NCBI GenBank assembly: GCA_023257515.1
Contig: JALRCA010000090.1
Span: forward strand, 1 to 49,637
Source of the DNA: Aeromicrobium sp.
Lineage (GTDB): Bacteria > Actinomycetota > Actinomycetes > Propionibacteriales > Nocardioidaceae
Length of the DNA: 49,637 bases
Direction of reading: 5' to 3'
Shown: positions 1-7,543 of the stretch, piece after piece
Position numbering within the stretch: position 1 is the stretch's first letter
Layout: every line of letters starts with the position of its first letter
The notes under the pieces: generated by a model
Told to the model about the DNA's origin: nothing
Seen by the model: the letters and a program-made list of their open reading frames with translations, nothing else
Databases searched by the model: none
Translations under genes and position numbers: made by a program

Positions 1-183
1 CTCGACAGCCACGACACCCCCTATCACATCTGCGGCTCGGACGCGTCAGGCATTGTCTGGGCCGTCGGCTCCAAGGTGAAGCGCTGGAAGGTCGGCGACG
101 AGGTCATCATCCACTGTAATCAGGACGATGGCGACGACGAGGAGTGCAACGGCGGCGATCCGATGCTGTCGCCCTCGCAGCGT
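1..183 (+). pseudogene. ccr: crotonyl-CoA carboxylase/reductase internal fragment
   Basis: Read in the frame of base 1, this gives about 60 residues from the middle of crotonyl-CoA carboxylase/reductase, an NADPH-dependent MDR enzyme of the ethylmalonyl-CoA pathway. The family-specific segment [17 protein letters not shown] followed by SPSQR is unmistakable. Homology stops at the SPSQR segment; the frame then runs into unrelated sequence and stops at 235-237. The gene continues off the left edge, so I cannot tell whether the rest exists. Codon choice (tgt aat, gat ggc, gca-/att-type codons) is less GC-biased than in the genes that follow, so the piece looks foreign to its neighbours. It is a remnant or an assembly join, not a working gene. 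Confidence 0.85.
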
Positions 184-304
184 GAAGAAATACGCCGTGG
201 AGGCGCGGCGAGTGGAGATTCTCGAGGCCACTTGTGAAGTGGTGATCGAGCGGGGTTTCGCCGGCACTCGGATTGCCGACGTTGCGAAGCGTCTCGACGT
301 GTCG
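182..304 (+). pseudogene. TetR-family regulator, N-terminal fragment
   Basis: Starting at a GTG, about 40 residues ([16 protein letters not shown]..., then GFAGTRIADVAKRLDVS) match the first two helices of a TetR DNA-binding domain: the ILEA helix 1, the G-x-x-G-T-x-I-x-D-V-A turn and the start of the helix-turn-helix. Just where the recognition helix should begin, the reading frame passes without a stop into an ABC ATPase. The nine bases gacgtgtcg at the join (296-304) fit both parents, so the join lies in shared sequence. This stretch is visibly less GC-rich than the flanks. The ligand domain and the recognition helix are absent, so it cannot act as a repressor. Confidence 0.75.
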
Positions 305-1000
305 TTCGAGCTGCGGGCCGGCGAGATCCTCGGGGTCGGCGGCCTCGTGGGATCGGGCAAGGGCGATCTCGGTGCCGCGCTGTACGGGATCTCGCAGGTC
401 GCCGGCGGCACGGTGACCGCCGCGGGAGCGCCCGTGCGCTCGCTCACGGCACGCGCCATGTACCGCCGCGGGTTCGGGTACGTCGGCGAGGACCGCAAGC
501 GGGCCGGCATCCTCCCGGACTCCGACGTCGCCACGAACATCATGATCGAGCGCATCGCCACGGCGAGGACCGCCACCCGGTGGGGCTTGCTGCGGCGCTC
601 CGCGATGCGCGCGCGGGCCGGCGAGCTGATCACGACCTTCGACGTCAGGCCGTCGGGAGCGTCGCAGATGCCGATCTCGCACCTCTCCGGTGGCAACCAG
701 CAGAAGGCCCTGGTCGCTCGCGCCCTGTCGACGTCCCGCAAGGGACTCATCGTCGTCGAGCCGACCGCCGGCGTCGACGTCGGCTCGCGCATGGAGATCT
801 ACCAGCACCTGCGCCAGGAGTGCCGCAACGGTGTGGCGATCCTGTTGATCTCCTCGGACGTCGACGAGCTCGTCACGCTGAGCGACCGGGTGCTCGTGAT
901 GTGCACCGGCGAGGTCTCGGCACAGCTCACCGGACCGGACATCACCGCCGACGCGATCGTCGGCGCCTCGTTCAGCTCGACCCAAGGAGCCTCATCGTGA
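296..1000 (+). pseudogene. Sugar-type ABC transporter ATPase, C-terminal half only (RbsA/MglA-like)
   Basis: Family members carry two tandem nucleotide-binding domains in about 500 residues and power uptake of sugars or sugar-like solutes. Here only the second domain remains, beginning at DVSFELRAGEI. Visible motifs are the weak Walker A of the second domain (GLVGSGKGDL), the signature LSGGNQQK near 690-715, a degenerate Walker B/D-loop VVEPTAGVDVGS and the switch-region SSDVDEL. The first ATPase domain, which normally does most of the hydrolysis, is replaced by Ccr and TetR debris. The stop overlaps the permease start (GTGA at 997-1000), so the original operon order is preserved downstream. 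With half of the ATPase gone and no solute-binding protein in view, the importer is probably non-functional unless the join is an assembly artefact. Confidence 0.8.
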
Positions 1001-2073
1001 CCGACAACCTCTTGCTCGAGCGTGACCTCGGCACCCCACCCGAACCGACGTCCGCGTCCGCCTGGGACTGGATCGTCCGCCAGTTCGGGACCGTCGGGCC
1101 CCTGCCGGTCCTCCTCGTGGTCGCGTTCGGGTACTTCGCCGTGCTGGCACCCACCTTCGCGACGGTCACGAACATCGTGGACCTGCTGCAGCGGTCGGTC
1201 TTCCTGCTCCTCATGGCGAGCGGTCAGCTGCTGATCCTCATCACGGGCGGCTTCGACCTGTCCGTGGCAGCCGTCGTCTCGTTCGTCAGCATCGTCGGGT
1301 CGCAGGTCATGGCCGACGCGTTCCTCGCGGGCACGGGCAGCAGCGAGTCCGCCGCCGTCCTGCTCAGCCTGGGCGTGACGATCCTGGCGGGCGCCGTGGT
1401 CGGCCTGGCCAACGGCCTGGGCGTCGCCCTGCTGAAGATCAACCCGTTCATCGTCACGTTGGCGGTCGCCACGATCCTCGGTGGCGTGACGCTCATCGTC
1501 AGCGGCGGCGTCACCGTCGGGGGGCTGCCGGACCTGTACACCCGCGAGATCGCCAGCGGCGGACTGCTCGGTGTGCCGTGGCTCGTGGTGCTCACGGCTC
1601 CCGTCATCGTGGGGCTCTTCGTCCTCACGCGTTACAGCGTCCTGGGCGTCCACCTCTACGCCCTCGGCGACAACGCCACGGCCGCGCGCATCGCCGGCGT
1701 CCGGGTGGACCTCGTCACGATCCTGGCCTACGTCATGGGCAGCGCGCTCGTCGCCTACGCCTCGTGGCTCCTGACCGCCCGCATCGGCAGCGGCCAGCCG
1801 ACGATGGGCGGCAGCTACACGATGGAGTCGCTCACGGCCGCCATCATCGGCGGCGCCTCGCTGCGCGGTGGCAAGGGCACGATCGTCGGGGTGTTCCTCG
1901 GCGTGATCTTCATGCAGATCCTGACGAACGGCATGAACCTCATGCAGCTCGACTCCAACCGCCAGCAGATCGCGATCGGCGCCGCGCTGGTCCTGGCGGT
2001 CCTGATCGACCGGCTGCGCACCCGGGCGCGGGAGAGCTCCGCTGCGAAGCTGCGATCGGGGCACGGCAGATGA
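997..2073 (+). CDS. ABC transporter permease, RbsC/BPD_transp_2 type
   Basis: 358 residues with roughly eight to ten hydrophobic segments after a short soluble N-terminus. This is the membrane half of a ribose-type importer (inner membrane). Family hallmarks are the early GGFDLSVAAVVSF segment, the central YALGDNATAARIAGVRVD loop (the cytoplasmic coupling region that contacts the ATPase) and GGASLRGGKGTIVGVFLG near the C-terminus. The start is a GTG overlapping the ATPase stop by four bases, which implies translational coupling. It precedes biotin carboxylase and 5-oxoprolinase-family genes, so the transported solute may be the substrate of those enzymes rather than a sugar. That link is inferred from position only. 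Confidence 0.88.
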   Translation: MTDNLLLERDLGTPPEPTSASAWDWIVRQFGTVGPLPVLLVVAFGYFAVLAPTFATVTNIVDLLQRSVFLLLMASGQLLILITGGFDLSVAAVVSFVSIVGSQVMADAFLAGTGSSESAAVLLSLGVTILAGAVVGLANGLGVALLKINPFIVTLAVATILGGVTLIVSGGVTVGGLPDLYTREIASGGLLGVPWLVVLTAPVIVGLFVLTRYSVLGVHLYALGDNATAARIAGVRVDLVTILAYVMGSALVAYASWLLTARIGSGQPTMGGSYTMESLTAAIIGGASLRGGKGTIVGVFLGVIFMQILTNGMNLMQLDSNRQQIAIGAALVLAVLIDRLRTRARESSAAKLRSGHGR

Positions 2074-2115
2074 CGACGTCGGACCCGTCGTCGACCCACA
2101 TCGGAAGGACCGTTC

Positions 2116-2370
2116 ATGACTGACATCGTCGACGTCGACTCCCCCCTGCCGGGCGTCTTCTTCCGCAGGCCCGCGAGCGACAAGCCCCCCTTCGTCGAGA
2201 CCGGCGACACGGTCGAGGCGGGACAGACGCTGGGGCTGATCGAGATCATGAAGCAGTTCGCGTCCCTGAACTCACCCGTCGCCGGCACGGTCGTCGAGAT
2301 CCTCGTCGAGGACGGCGCGAACCTCGACCCCGGCACGGTCGTCGTCAAGGTGAGGCCCTCCGATGGCTGA
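2116..2370 (+). CDS. Biotin carboxyl carrier protein (biotinyl domain)
   Basis: 84 residues forming a single biotinyl/lipoyl-type domain. The acceptor lysine is Lys46 in the sequence IEIMKQF; the usual motif is A-M-K-M, so both the preceding Ala and the following Met are changed, while the Met-Lys pair is kept. The flanking turns GDTVEAGQTLG and SPVAGTVVEILVEDGANL fit the flattened barrel. The protein would carry carboxybiotin from the biotin carboxylase encoded next, with which it overlaps by eight bases. A GGAAGGA ribosome site lies about seven bases ahead of the ATG. It lacks the Pro/Ala-rich N-terminal linker of AccB, matching the short carriers found beside PxpABC genes. Confidence 0.87.
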   Translation: MTDIVDVDSPLPGVFFRRPASDKPPFVETGDTVEAGQTLGLIEIMKQFASLNSPVAGTVVEILVEDGANLDPGTVVVKVRPSDG

Positions 2371-3793
2371 GCCGGTGACCGTGCTCGTCGCGAACCGCGG
2401 CGAGATCGCCGTCCGCGTGGTCCGGGCGGTCCGCGAGCTCGGCCACGTCGCCGCGGTCGTCGTCAGCGACGCCGATCGTGACTCGCTGGCGGCCCGGCTG
2501 GCGGACCAGGTCGTCGTGCTCCCCGGGACGGCGTCGAAGGACACCTACCTCGACGGCGCGGCGGTCGTGGCTGCCGCGCTCGGCGTCGGGGCGTCGGCGA
2601 TCCACCCGGGGTACGGGTTCCTGTCGGAGAACGCGGAGTTCGCGCGCTCGGTGGTCGCGGCCGGCCTGGTGTGGGTCGGTCCTTCGCCCGACGTGATCGC
2701 GGTCATGGGCGACAAGGCGACGGCGCTGCAGCAGGCGCGTGCCGCCGGCGTGCCGACCGTTCCCGGCTCGGACGGGGTCGTCCCCGACGTCGTGACGGCC
2801 ACCGCCGTCGCCGAGACGATCGGGTTCCCGGTCGCCATCAAGGCCGCTGCGGGAGGCGGTGGGCGGGGCATCCGCGTCGTCGACTCCGCCGCCGAGCTGG
2901 CCGCGCAGTGGGACGTGACCGCGGCGGAGGCGCTCGGCGCCTTCGGCGACGGACGTCTCTACCTCGAGAAGTTCATCCGCCGGGCCCGCCACGTCGAGGT
3001 CCAGGTCTTCGGTGACGGGCATCGTTTCGTGCACCTGCACGACCGGGACTGCAGCCTGCAGCGTCGCCACCAGAAGCTCGTGGAGGAGGGCCCGGCGCCG
3101 GGTCTTCCGGACGCGACCCGTGCCGACCTGCACGAGTCGGCGCGCCGGCTCGCCGCCGAGATCGGCTACGTCGGCGCGGGGACGGTCGAGTACCTCTACG
3201 ACGCCGAGGCCGACTCGTTCCACTTCATCGAGATGAACACCCGCATCCAGGTCGAGCACCCCGTGACCGAGGAGCTCCTGGGCGTCGACCTCGTCCAGGA
3301 GCAGCTCGCGGTGGCGCTCGGTGCGCCGCTGTCGTTCGACCAGGAGGACCTGGTGCCGCGCGGGCACGTGCTGGAGCTGCGGATCAACGCCGAGAACCCC
3401 CTGATGAGCTTCTTCCCGTCACCCGGGACCCTGACGGCGTTGACGTGGCCGTCCGGCCCGGGGGTGCGGGTCGACCCTGGCGTCACCGCCGGGGACACCA
3501 TCTCCCCCTACTACGACTCGATGATCGGCAAGCTCGTGGTGCGCGCGGCCGATCGGGCCGGCGCGATCGCCCGGGCCCGTCGTGCCCTCGCCGAGCTGGA
3601 GCTGGCGGGGGTCCAGAGCACGGCCGGCTTCGTCGGGGCTGCCCTGGCCGACCCGGTGTTCGGCGCGGCCGAGCACCACACCAAGCACCTGGAGGAGCAG
3701 CTCGACGTCCTCGTGGCCGGGCTCTCCTCCTCCAGCGGCGGGCCGGGGTGGTCCGTGGCCGAGCCGGCGAGCGAGAGGACGGTCGACGCATGA
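2363..3793 (+). CDS. Biotin carboxylase subunit (AccC-like)
   Basis: 476 residues, close to the roughly 450 of AccC. It catalyses ATP- and bicarbonate-dependent carboxylation of carrier-bound biotin. Seen in order: N-terminal VLVANRGEIAVRVVRA, HPGYGFLSENAEFA, the ATP-grasp glycine-rich loop KAAAGGGGRGIRVV, the biotin/bicarbonate region RDCSLQRRHQKLVEE, and EMNTRIQVEHPVTEE with the catalytic Glu/Arg set. The C-terminus adds a short disordered tail. It sits between a biotin carrier and PxpA/PxpC/PxpB, with no acetyl- or propionyl-CoA carboxyltransferase (AccA/AccD/PccB type) nearby, so ordinary fatty-acid synthesis is an unlikely role. The probable acceptor is a substrate of the Pxp proteins. 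Confidence 0.92.
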   Translation: MAEPVTVLVANRGEIAVRVVRAVRELGHVAAVVVSDADRDSLAARLADQVVVLPGTASKDTYLDGAAVVAAALGVGASAIHPGYGFLSENAEFARSVVAAGLVWVGPSPDVIAVMGDKATALQQARAAGVPTVPGSDGVVPDVVTATAVAETIGFPVAIKAAAGGGGRGIRVVDSAAELAAQWDVTAAEALGAFGDGRLYLEKFIRRARHVEVQVFGDGHRFVHLHDRDCSLQRRHQKLVEEGPAPGLPDATRADLHESARRLAAEIGYVGAGTVEYLYDAEADSFHFIEMNTRIQVEHPVTEELLGVDLVQEQLAVALGAPLSFDQEDLVPRGHVLELRINAENPLMSFFPSPGTLTALTWPSGPGVRVDPGVTAGDTISPYYDSMIGKLVVRAADRAGAIARARRALAELELAGVQSTAGFVGAALADPVFGAAEHHTKHLEEQLDVLVAGLSSSSGGPGWSVAEPASERTVDA

Positions 3794-4584
3794 CCGAGCA
3801 GGATCGTGGCCCGACGTGGGCCGTCGACATCAACGGTGACCTCGGGGAGGGGTACGGGAACTGGGAGTTCGGCAACGACGCCGACCTGATGCCGTACCTC
3901 ACGACCGCCAACATCGCGTGCGGCTTCCACGGGGGAGACCCCGTGATCATGGGGCGCTCCATCGACCTCGCCGTGTCCGCCGGAGTGACCATCGGGGCGC
4001 ACCCCGGCTTCCCGGACCTGACCGGGTTCGGACGTCGAATCATCCCGCTCGACGCCGAGGAGGTCGGTGCCATGCTCACCTACCAGGTCGGGGCCCTGCA
4101 GGGCTTCCTGCGCGCACGCGACCTGGAGCTCAACCACGTCAAGCCCCACGGTGCCCTCTACGGCTACCTGCTCGGTGACGACACGATCGGGCACGCGGCC
4201 GCGACGGCCATCGCGAAGGTCGCTCCCGGCACGCTCATCTACTGGCCCGCGGGCGCCGGCGACAGCGTCTACAAGAAGGTCCTGGAGGACGCGGGCCACC
4301 GGTTCGTGGGGGAGATCTACCCGGACCTGCACTACGCGCCGGACGGCTCGGTGGTGATCCAGCGACGCAAGCAGCCGACCGACGTCGACTTCGCCCGCGC
4401 CCAGGTGCGACGGTGGCTGACCGACTCGGTCGTCGAGACGCAGGACGGCTCGCTGTTCGGCGTCGGAGGCACGAGCATCTGCCTGCACTCGGACGCGCGC
4501 AACGCCGTCGAGGTCGCGAGGGCGCTGCGCGACGAGGTCGAGTCGCTCGGGCGCTCGCTGGCCGCGGAGCCGCGCGTCGCATGA
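3790..4584 (+). CDS. pxpA: 5-oxoprolinase subunit A / LamB-YcsF family
   Basis: 264 residues, the usual family length. PxpA works with PxpB and PxpC to open 5-oxo-L-proline to glutamate using ATP; the wider LamB/YcsF family was first linked to lactam use. The N-terminal DINGDLGEGYG motif, ANIACGFHGGDP metal-type cluster, GAHPGFPD and HVKPHGALY are all intact, so the TIM-barrel-like active site looks complete. The ATG overlaps the biotin carboxylase stop by four bases (ATGA). The start was set by this overlap, because the frame is open further upstream. Coupling to biotin carboxylase suggests that the amide may be carboxylated rather than phosphorylated before hydrolysis, as in urea amidolyase; this is inference. 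Confidence 0.9.
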   Translation: MTEQDRGPTWAVDINGDLGEGYGNWEFGNDADLMPYLTTANIACGFHGGDPVIMGRSIDLAVSAGVTIGAHPGFPDLTGFGRRIIPLDAEEVGAMLTYQVGALQGFLRARDLELNHVKPHGALYGYLLGDDTIGHAAATAIAKVAPGTLIYWPAGAGDSVYKKVLEDAGHRFVGEIYPDLHYAPDGSVVIQRRKQPTDVDFARAQVRRWLTDSVVETQDGSLFGVGGTSICLHSDARNAVEVARALRDEVESLGRSLAAEPRVA

Positions 4585-5555
4585 TCGAGATCGTCACGCC
4601 GGGCCTCAGCACCACGGTCCAGGACACCCGGGAGCGCCTCGGGACCGCGGAGCTCGGGGTGAACGTCGGGGGTGCGCTCGATCGTCGCTCGGCGGTGACG
4701 GCCAACCTCCTCGTGGGCAACGCCCCGGAGGCCGCCGTGCTCGAGGCGGCCTACGTCGGACCGTCCTTCGTCGTGCACGCGAGGACGGCGCTGGCCGTGA
4801 CGGGCGGGTCGGTCGACGTGACGGTGAACGGTGAGCCCCGCGAGGCGTGGACGACGGTCGAGCTGCGACCGGGGGACGTGGTCGGTCTGGGGCCGTGCCG
4901 CGACGCGCCCCGGGTCTACCTGGCCTTGCGCGGCGGTGTCGACGTCCCGGTGGTCCACGGGTCCAGGTCGACCAACCTGCTCGGTCGCTTCGGCGGCCTG
5001 GCGGGCTCGGCACTGACGAAGGGAAGCCACGTCCCCCTCGGGCCGGCGGACGGTCGTGCCGTCGCCTGGACCGTGCCGGTCGAGCACCGGCTCGCGGCAC
5101 GGCGCCGCGATGCCCTGGACGTGGTGCCGGTCGAGCCGGACGACCGGCTGACCCAGGAGGGCCTCGACACGTTCTTCTCGACGGACTGGTCCGTGACGCC
5201 TGCGAGCGACCGGACCGGCGTCCGCCTCGCCGGCCCAGCCCTGTCCTGGAGGCCGCGGCCGCAGCAGCTCGGCGCCGGACCGGACCTCTCGAACACCGTG
5301 GACGGCGGCTACCCGCTCGGCTCGATCCACGTCCCGGGCGGCAGCGGGCCGATCCTGCTGCACCGTGACGGACCGACGATGGGCGGCTACGCCGTCATCG
5401 GCGTCGTGGCGCGTGCGGACCTCGACCTCGCGGCGCAGAACATGCCGCGGTCGTCGGTGCGGTTCCGTCGCGTCACGCGCCCCGAGGCGCTGGCCCGCTG
5501 GGACGAGTACCGTGCCGGGCTCTCGTCCTTGCCGAGTCTCCTGGTGCGCGCATGA
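4581..5555 (+). CDS. pxpC: 5-oxoprolinase subunit C / biotin-dependent carboxyltransferase family (KipA/AHS2)
   Basis: 324 residues of the AHS2 domain, the family shared by KipA, PxpC and the carboxyltransferase half of urea carboxylase. Diagnostic stretches are the opening PGLSTTVQDTRER, the GALDRRSAVTANLLVGN helix and the C-terminal DGPTMGGYAVIGVVARADL segment, which lines the active site in the urea carboxylase relatives. It overlaps PxpA by four bases. In urea carboxylase the equivalent domain moves CO2 from biotin to urea nitrogen. With a biotin carrier and carboxylase in the same operon, this subunit is the natural carboxyl-transfer partner. Confidence 0.88.
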   Translation: MIEIVTPGLSTTVQDTRERLGTAELGVNVGGALDRRSAVTANLLVGNAPEAAVLEAAYVGPSFVVHARTALAVTGGSVDVTVNGEPREAWTTVELRPGDVVGLGPCRDAPRVYLALRGGVDVPVVHGSRSTNLLGRFGGLAGSALTKGSHVPLGPADGRAVAWTVPVEHRLAARRRDALDVVPVEPDDRLTQEGLDTFFSTDWSVTPASDRTGVRLAGPALSWRPRPQQLGAGPDLSNTVDGGYPLGSIHVPGGSGPILLHRDGPTMGGYAVIGVVARADLDLAAQNMPRSSVRFRRVTRPEALARWDEYRAGLSSLPSLLVRA

Positions 5556-5580
5556 CCACCTCGACGAAGGAGAGCTCCCG

Positions 5581-6447
5581 GTGAAGACCTACGCCAGCGG
5601 TGAGGACCATCTGACGGTCGAGCTGGAACCCGACATGTCCCTCGGGGTCAACCTGCGCGTCATCCGTCTCGGTCGCGCCCTCGCCGAGCGGCAGGTCGAC
5701 GGTCTCGTGGCGTGCTACCCGACCAACGCCTCGATCCAGGTCCGGTTCGACACCGACGTCGTGGGCCCGGACGAGGTGGCACGGGTGGTCGAGGAGGTCG
5801 CCCAGGTGGTCGACCAGGAGGACTCGGCGACGCTCCGTGCCCGGGTCGTGGCGATCCCGGTCTGGTTCGACGACCCGGTGACCCGCGCGTGCCAGGAGGA
5901 GTTCTCGACCTCTCGTCACGACCCGACGGTCGACGACCTGACCTTCTGCGCGCGGGTGAACGGACTGAGCGGCAAGCAGGAGATGATCGACCGGTACGCG
6001 GGGGCTCCGTGGATCGTGTCGGCGGCCGGCTTCTACCCGGGCAGCTTCGAGGGCTTCCAGCTGGTCGAGCCGAGTCGGCAGCTCATGACGCCGAAGTACC
6101 TCTCACCGCGCCTCCACACGCCGGAACGGACCGTCGGTCAGGCCGGGTGCTTCGCCGGTGCGTATCCCTACGCCAGTGCCGGCGGCTACCAGATGCTCGG
6201 GCGAGCGGCCGGACCGTTCTACCGGCCCGCGGGCGACCTGCACGACTTCCGGGAGAGTCCGGCGCTGCTCAAGGCCGGCGACCTCATGGTCTTCCAGCAG
6301 GTGGACGAGGCGGAGTTCGGGGCCCTGGAGCGTCAGGTCGACGACGCCAGCTTCCGGTTCCGCACCGCCGAGGTCGAGCTGCCGGTCGGCGAACTGCTGC
6401 GCGACCCCGCTCGGGTCGCCGCCCAGGTGCGTCGCTCGGTCGAGTGA
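5581..6447 (+). CDS. pxpB: 5-oxoprolinase subunit B (KipI/AHS1 family)
   Basis: 288 residues of the AHS1 domain, paired with AHS2 in KipI-KipA, PxpB-PxpC and urea carboxylase. The core AGAPWIVSAAGFYPGSFEGF ... GQAGCFAGAYPYASAGGYQMLGR ... FDP-like turn is clear; the final aromatic segment reads GPFYRPAGDLHDFRESPALL. The GTG start is chosen because a good ribosome site (gaaggagag) ends a few bases ahead, and because upstream codons in this frame shadow the pxpC gene. It is longer than typical KipI (about 220-240), with an added C-terminal region after the domain. It is the last gene of the operon and runs tail to tail with gntR. Confidence 0.87.
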   Translation: MKTYASGEDHLTVELEPDMSLGVNLRVIRLGRALAERQVDGLVACYPTNASIQVRFDTDVVGPDEVARVVEEVAQVVDQEDSATLRARVVAIPVWFDDPVTRACQEEFSTSRHDPTVDDLTFCARVNGLSGKQEMIDRYAGAPWIVSAAGFYPGSFEGFQLVEPSRQLMTPKYLSPRLHTPERTVGQAGCFAGAYPYASAGGYQMLGRAAGPFYRPAGDLHDFRESPALLKAGDLMVFQQVDEAEFGALERQVDDASFRFRTAEVELPVGELLRDPARVAAQVRRSVE

Positions 6448-6450
6448 GGC

Positions 6451-7137
6451 TCAGGAGCGGTCCGCCGTCAGCGGCGGCTCCCCGGCCAGGGACCGCCGGA
6501 CGTCCTCCCGCCCGGTCATCACGGCCTCAGCGATGATCCGCTCGGCTCGTCCGACGTCGCCGCTGGTGATCGCCTGGTAGATCTGCACGTGCTCGTGCTG
6601 CAGGTCGCCCGCGTCGCGCGGCTCCGTCGTGTGGTACGCGACCGAGAAGCAGTAGCCGAGCTCCTCCAGCACCTTCTGGTAGTACCGGTCCAGGTGGGCG
6701 CTGCCGAGCAGGCCGACGATCGCGCCGTGGAAGGCCAGGTCCTTCACGACGATGTCCTTGGTGTCGCCGGAGTCGTAGGCGACGAGCAGCTCGTCGAGGG
6801 CCTTCTTGAGCGCGCCGAAGTCGGTGGACGGCGAGACGGCGCGCGCAGCAGCGGTCTCGAGGTGGTAGCGCGCGACGTACAGGTCCAGGATCTCGGCCTC
6901 GGTCGGCTGCCACACGACCCAGCCCTTGTTCGGGGTGTGCCGGGCGAAGCCGGCCGACTCCAACGAGATCAGGGCGCTGCGCACCGTGTTGCGCGAGACC
7001 TCGAGGTCACGCGCGAGGCGGCTCTCCTTGATGCGCTCGCCCGCACTCAGGTGCCCCTCGAGGATCATCTCGTGGATGGTGTTGGCCACCTGGGCCACGA
7101 CACCTTGAGCGTTGACATCCTGCGCATCGGTCGACAC
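6451..7137 (-). CDS. GntR-family transcriptional regulator, FCD subfamily
   Basis: 228 residues. An N-terminal winged helix-turn-helix (about residues 12-80, with GERIKESRLARDLEVSRNTVRSALISLES) is followed by an all-helical FCD ligand domain. That domain contains the metal/ligand-site residues in DLAFHGAIVGLLGSAHL and HEHVQIYQAI. FCD regulators usually sense organic acids and repress adjacent catabolic genes. It lies between the Pxp operon (convergent, three bases apart) and the CoA-catabolic cluster (divergent), so it may control either or both. The GTG start is supported by a TACACT -10 hexamer exactly seven bases upstream, the usual leaderless arrangement. Confidence 0.88.
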   Translation of the reverse strand: MSTDAQDVNAQGVVAQVANTIHEMILEGHLSAGERIKESRLARDLEVSRNTVRSALISLESAGFARHTPNKGWVVWQPTEAEILDLYVARYHLETAAARAVSPSTDFGALKKALDELLVAYDSGDTKDIVVKDLAFHGAIVGLLGSAHLDRYYQKVLEELGYCFSVAYHTTEPRDAGDLQHEHVQIYQAITSGDVGRAERIIAEAVMTGREDVRRSLAGEPPLTADRS

Positions 7138-7543
7138 CTGCGCAAGTGTAGAGCATCACGATCGGGCTGCGTCGGCGTCTCGCCGTCGGGTGGACGTCGC
7201 GCCGGGCCGGGTGGGGGACGGGCCGGGGCAGCGGTGGCGGGACGACGGCTCGATCGCCGATCCGTGCGGACCGACTGTGCGAATTGATCAACGATCACTA
7301 GGCACTTGAGAACTGTCATCGCAGGATGAAGGGAGAAACATTCTCAAAAGTGCTTGTAAGTGTTGAACAATCGTGAGTACAGTGCGGAGCACGAGGTGCG
7401 AGCGTGCTCTCGCGAGGGCACCGGCCCCGTCCTCCGGTCCGATCCGGGGGTCGTAGGTCGAGGGTGCCACGCGACGGTCGCGTCTCGTCGAAAGATTGTT
7501 CAACACTCGCTGGCCGACGGCCAGGACCCGGAGAGGAGAGGGC
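7138..7543. promoter_or_regulatory. Divergent control region with paired TGTTNAACA operators
   Basis: This 406-base gap separates gntR from the catabolic cluster and holds no gene that I can support. It contains TGTTGAACA at 7361-7369 and TGTTCAACA at 7497-7505, each a 4+4 dyad. Each sits inside a longer 14-base arm: agtgttgaacaatc (7360-7373) is exactly complementary to gattgttcaacact (7494-7507). A second imperfect dyad, cacttgagaa (7303-7312) against ttctcaaaagtg (7341-7352), lies closer to gntR. The middle is much more AT-rich than the genes. The natural reading is operator sites for the FCD GntR protein controlling the divergent operon. A gagaggagag ribosome site closes the region. Confidence 0.55.
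7145..7150 (-). promoter_or_regulatory. Leaderless -10 hexamer of gntR (TACACT)
   Basis: On the minus strand TACACT is followed by seven bases and then the GTG of gntR. TANNNT seven bases ahead of the start codon is the standard layout of leaderless actinobacterial transcripts. No purine-rich ribosome site is present here. No convincing -35 box is seen. Confidence 0.5.

Noticed and set aside
799-2064. Long open frame antisense to the ABC permease
   Set aside because: Composition is Asp/Glu/Arg/Gln-rich and repetitive, as expected for a shadow of a membrane protein gene.
2363-3793. Biotin carboxylase as part of acetyl- or propionyl-CoA carboxylase
   Set aside because: No carboxyltransferase beta/alpha gene nearby; coupled to pxpA, pxpC and pxpB instead.
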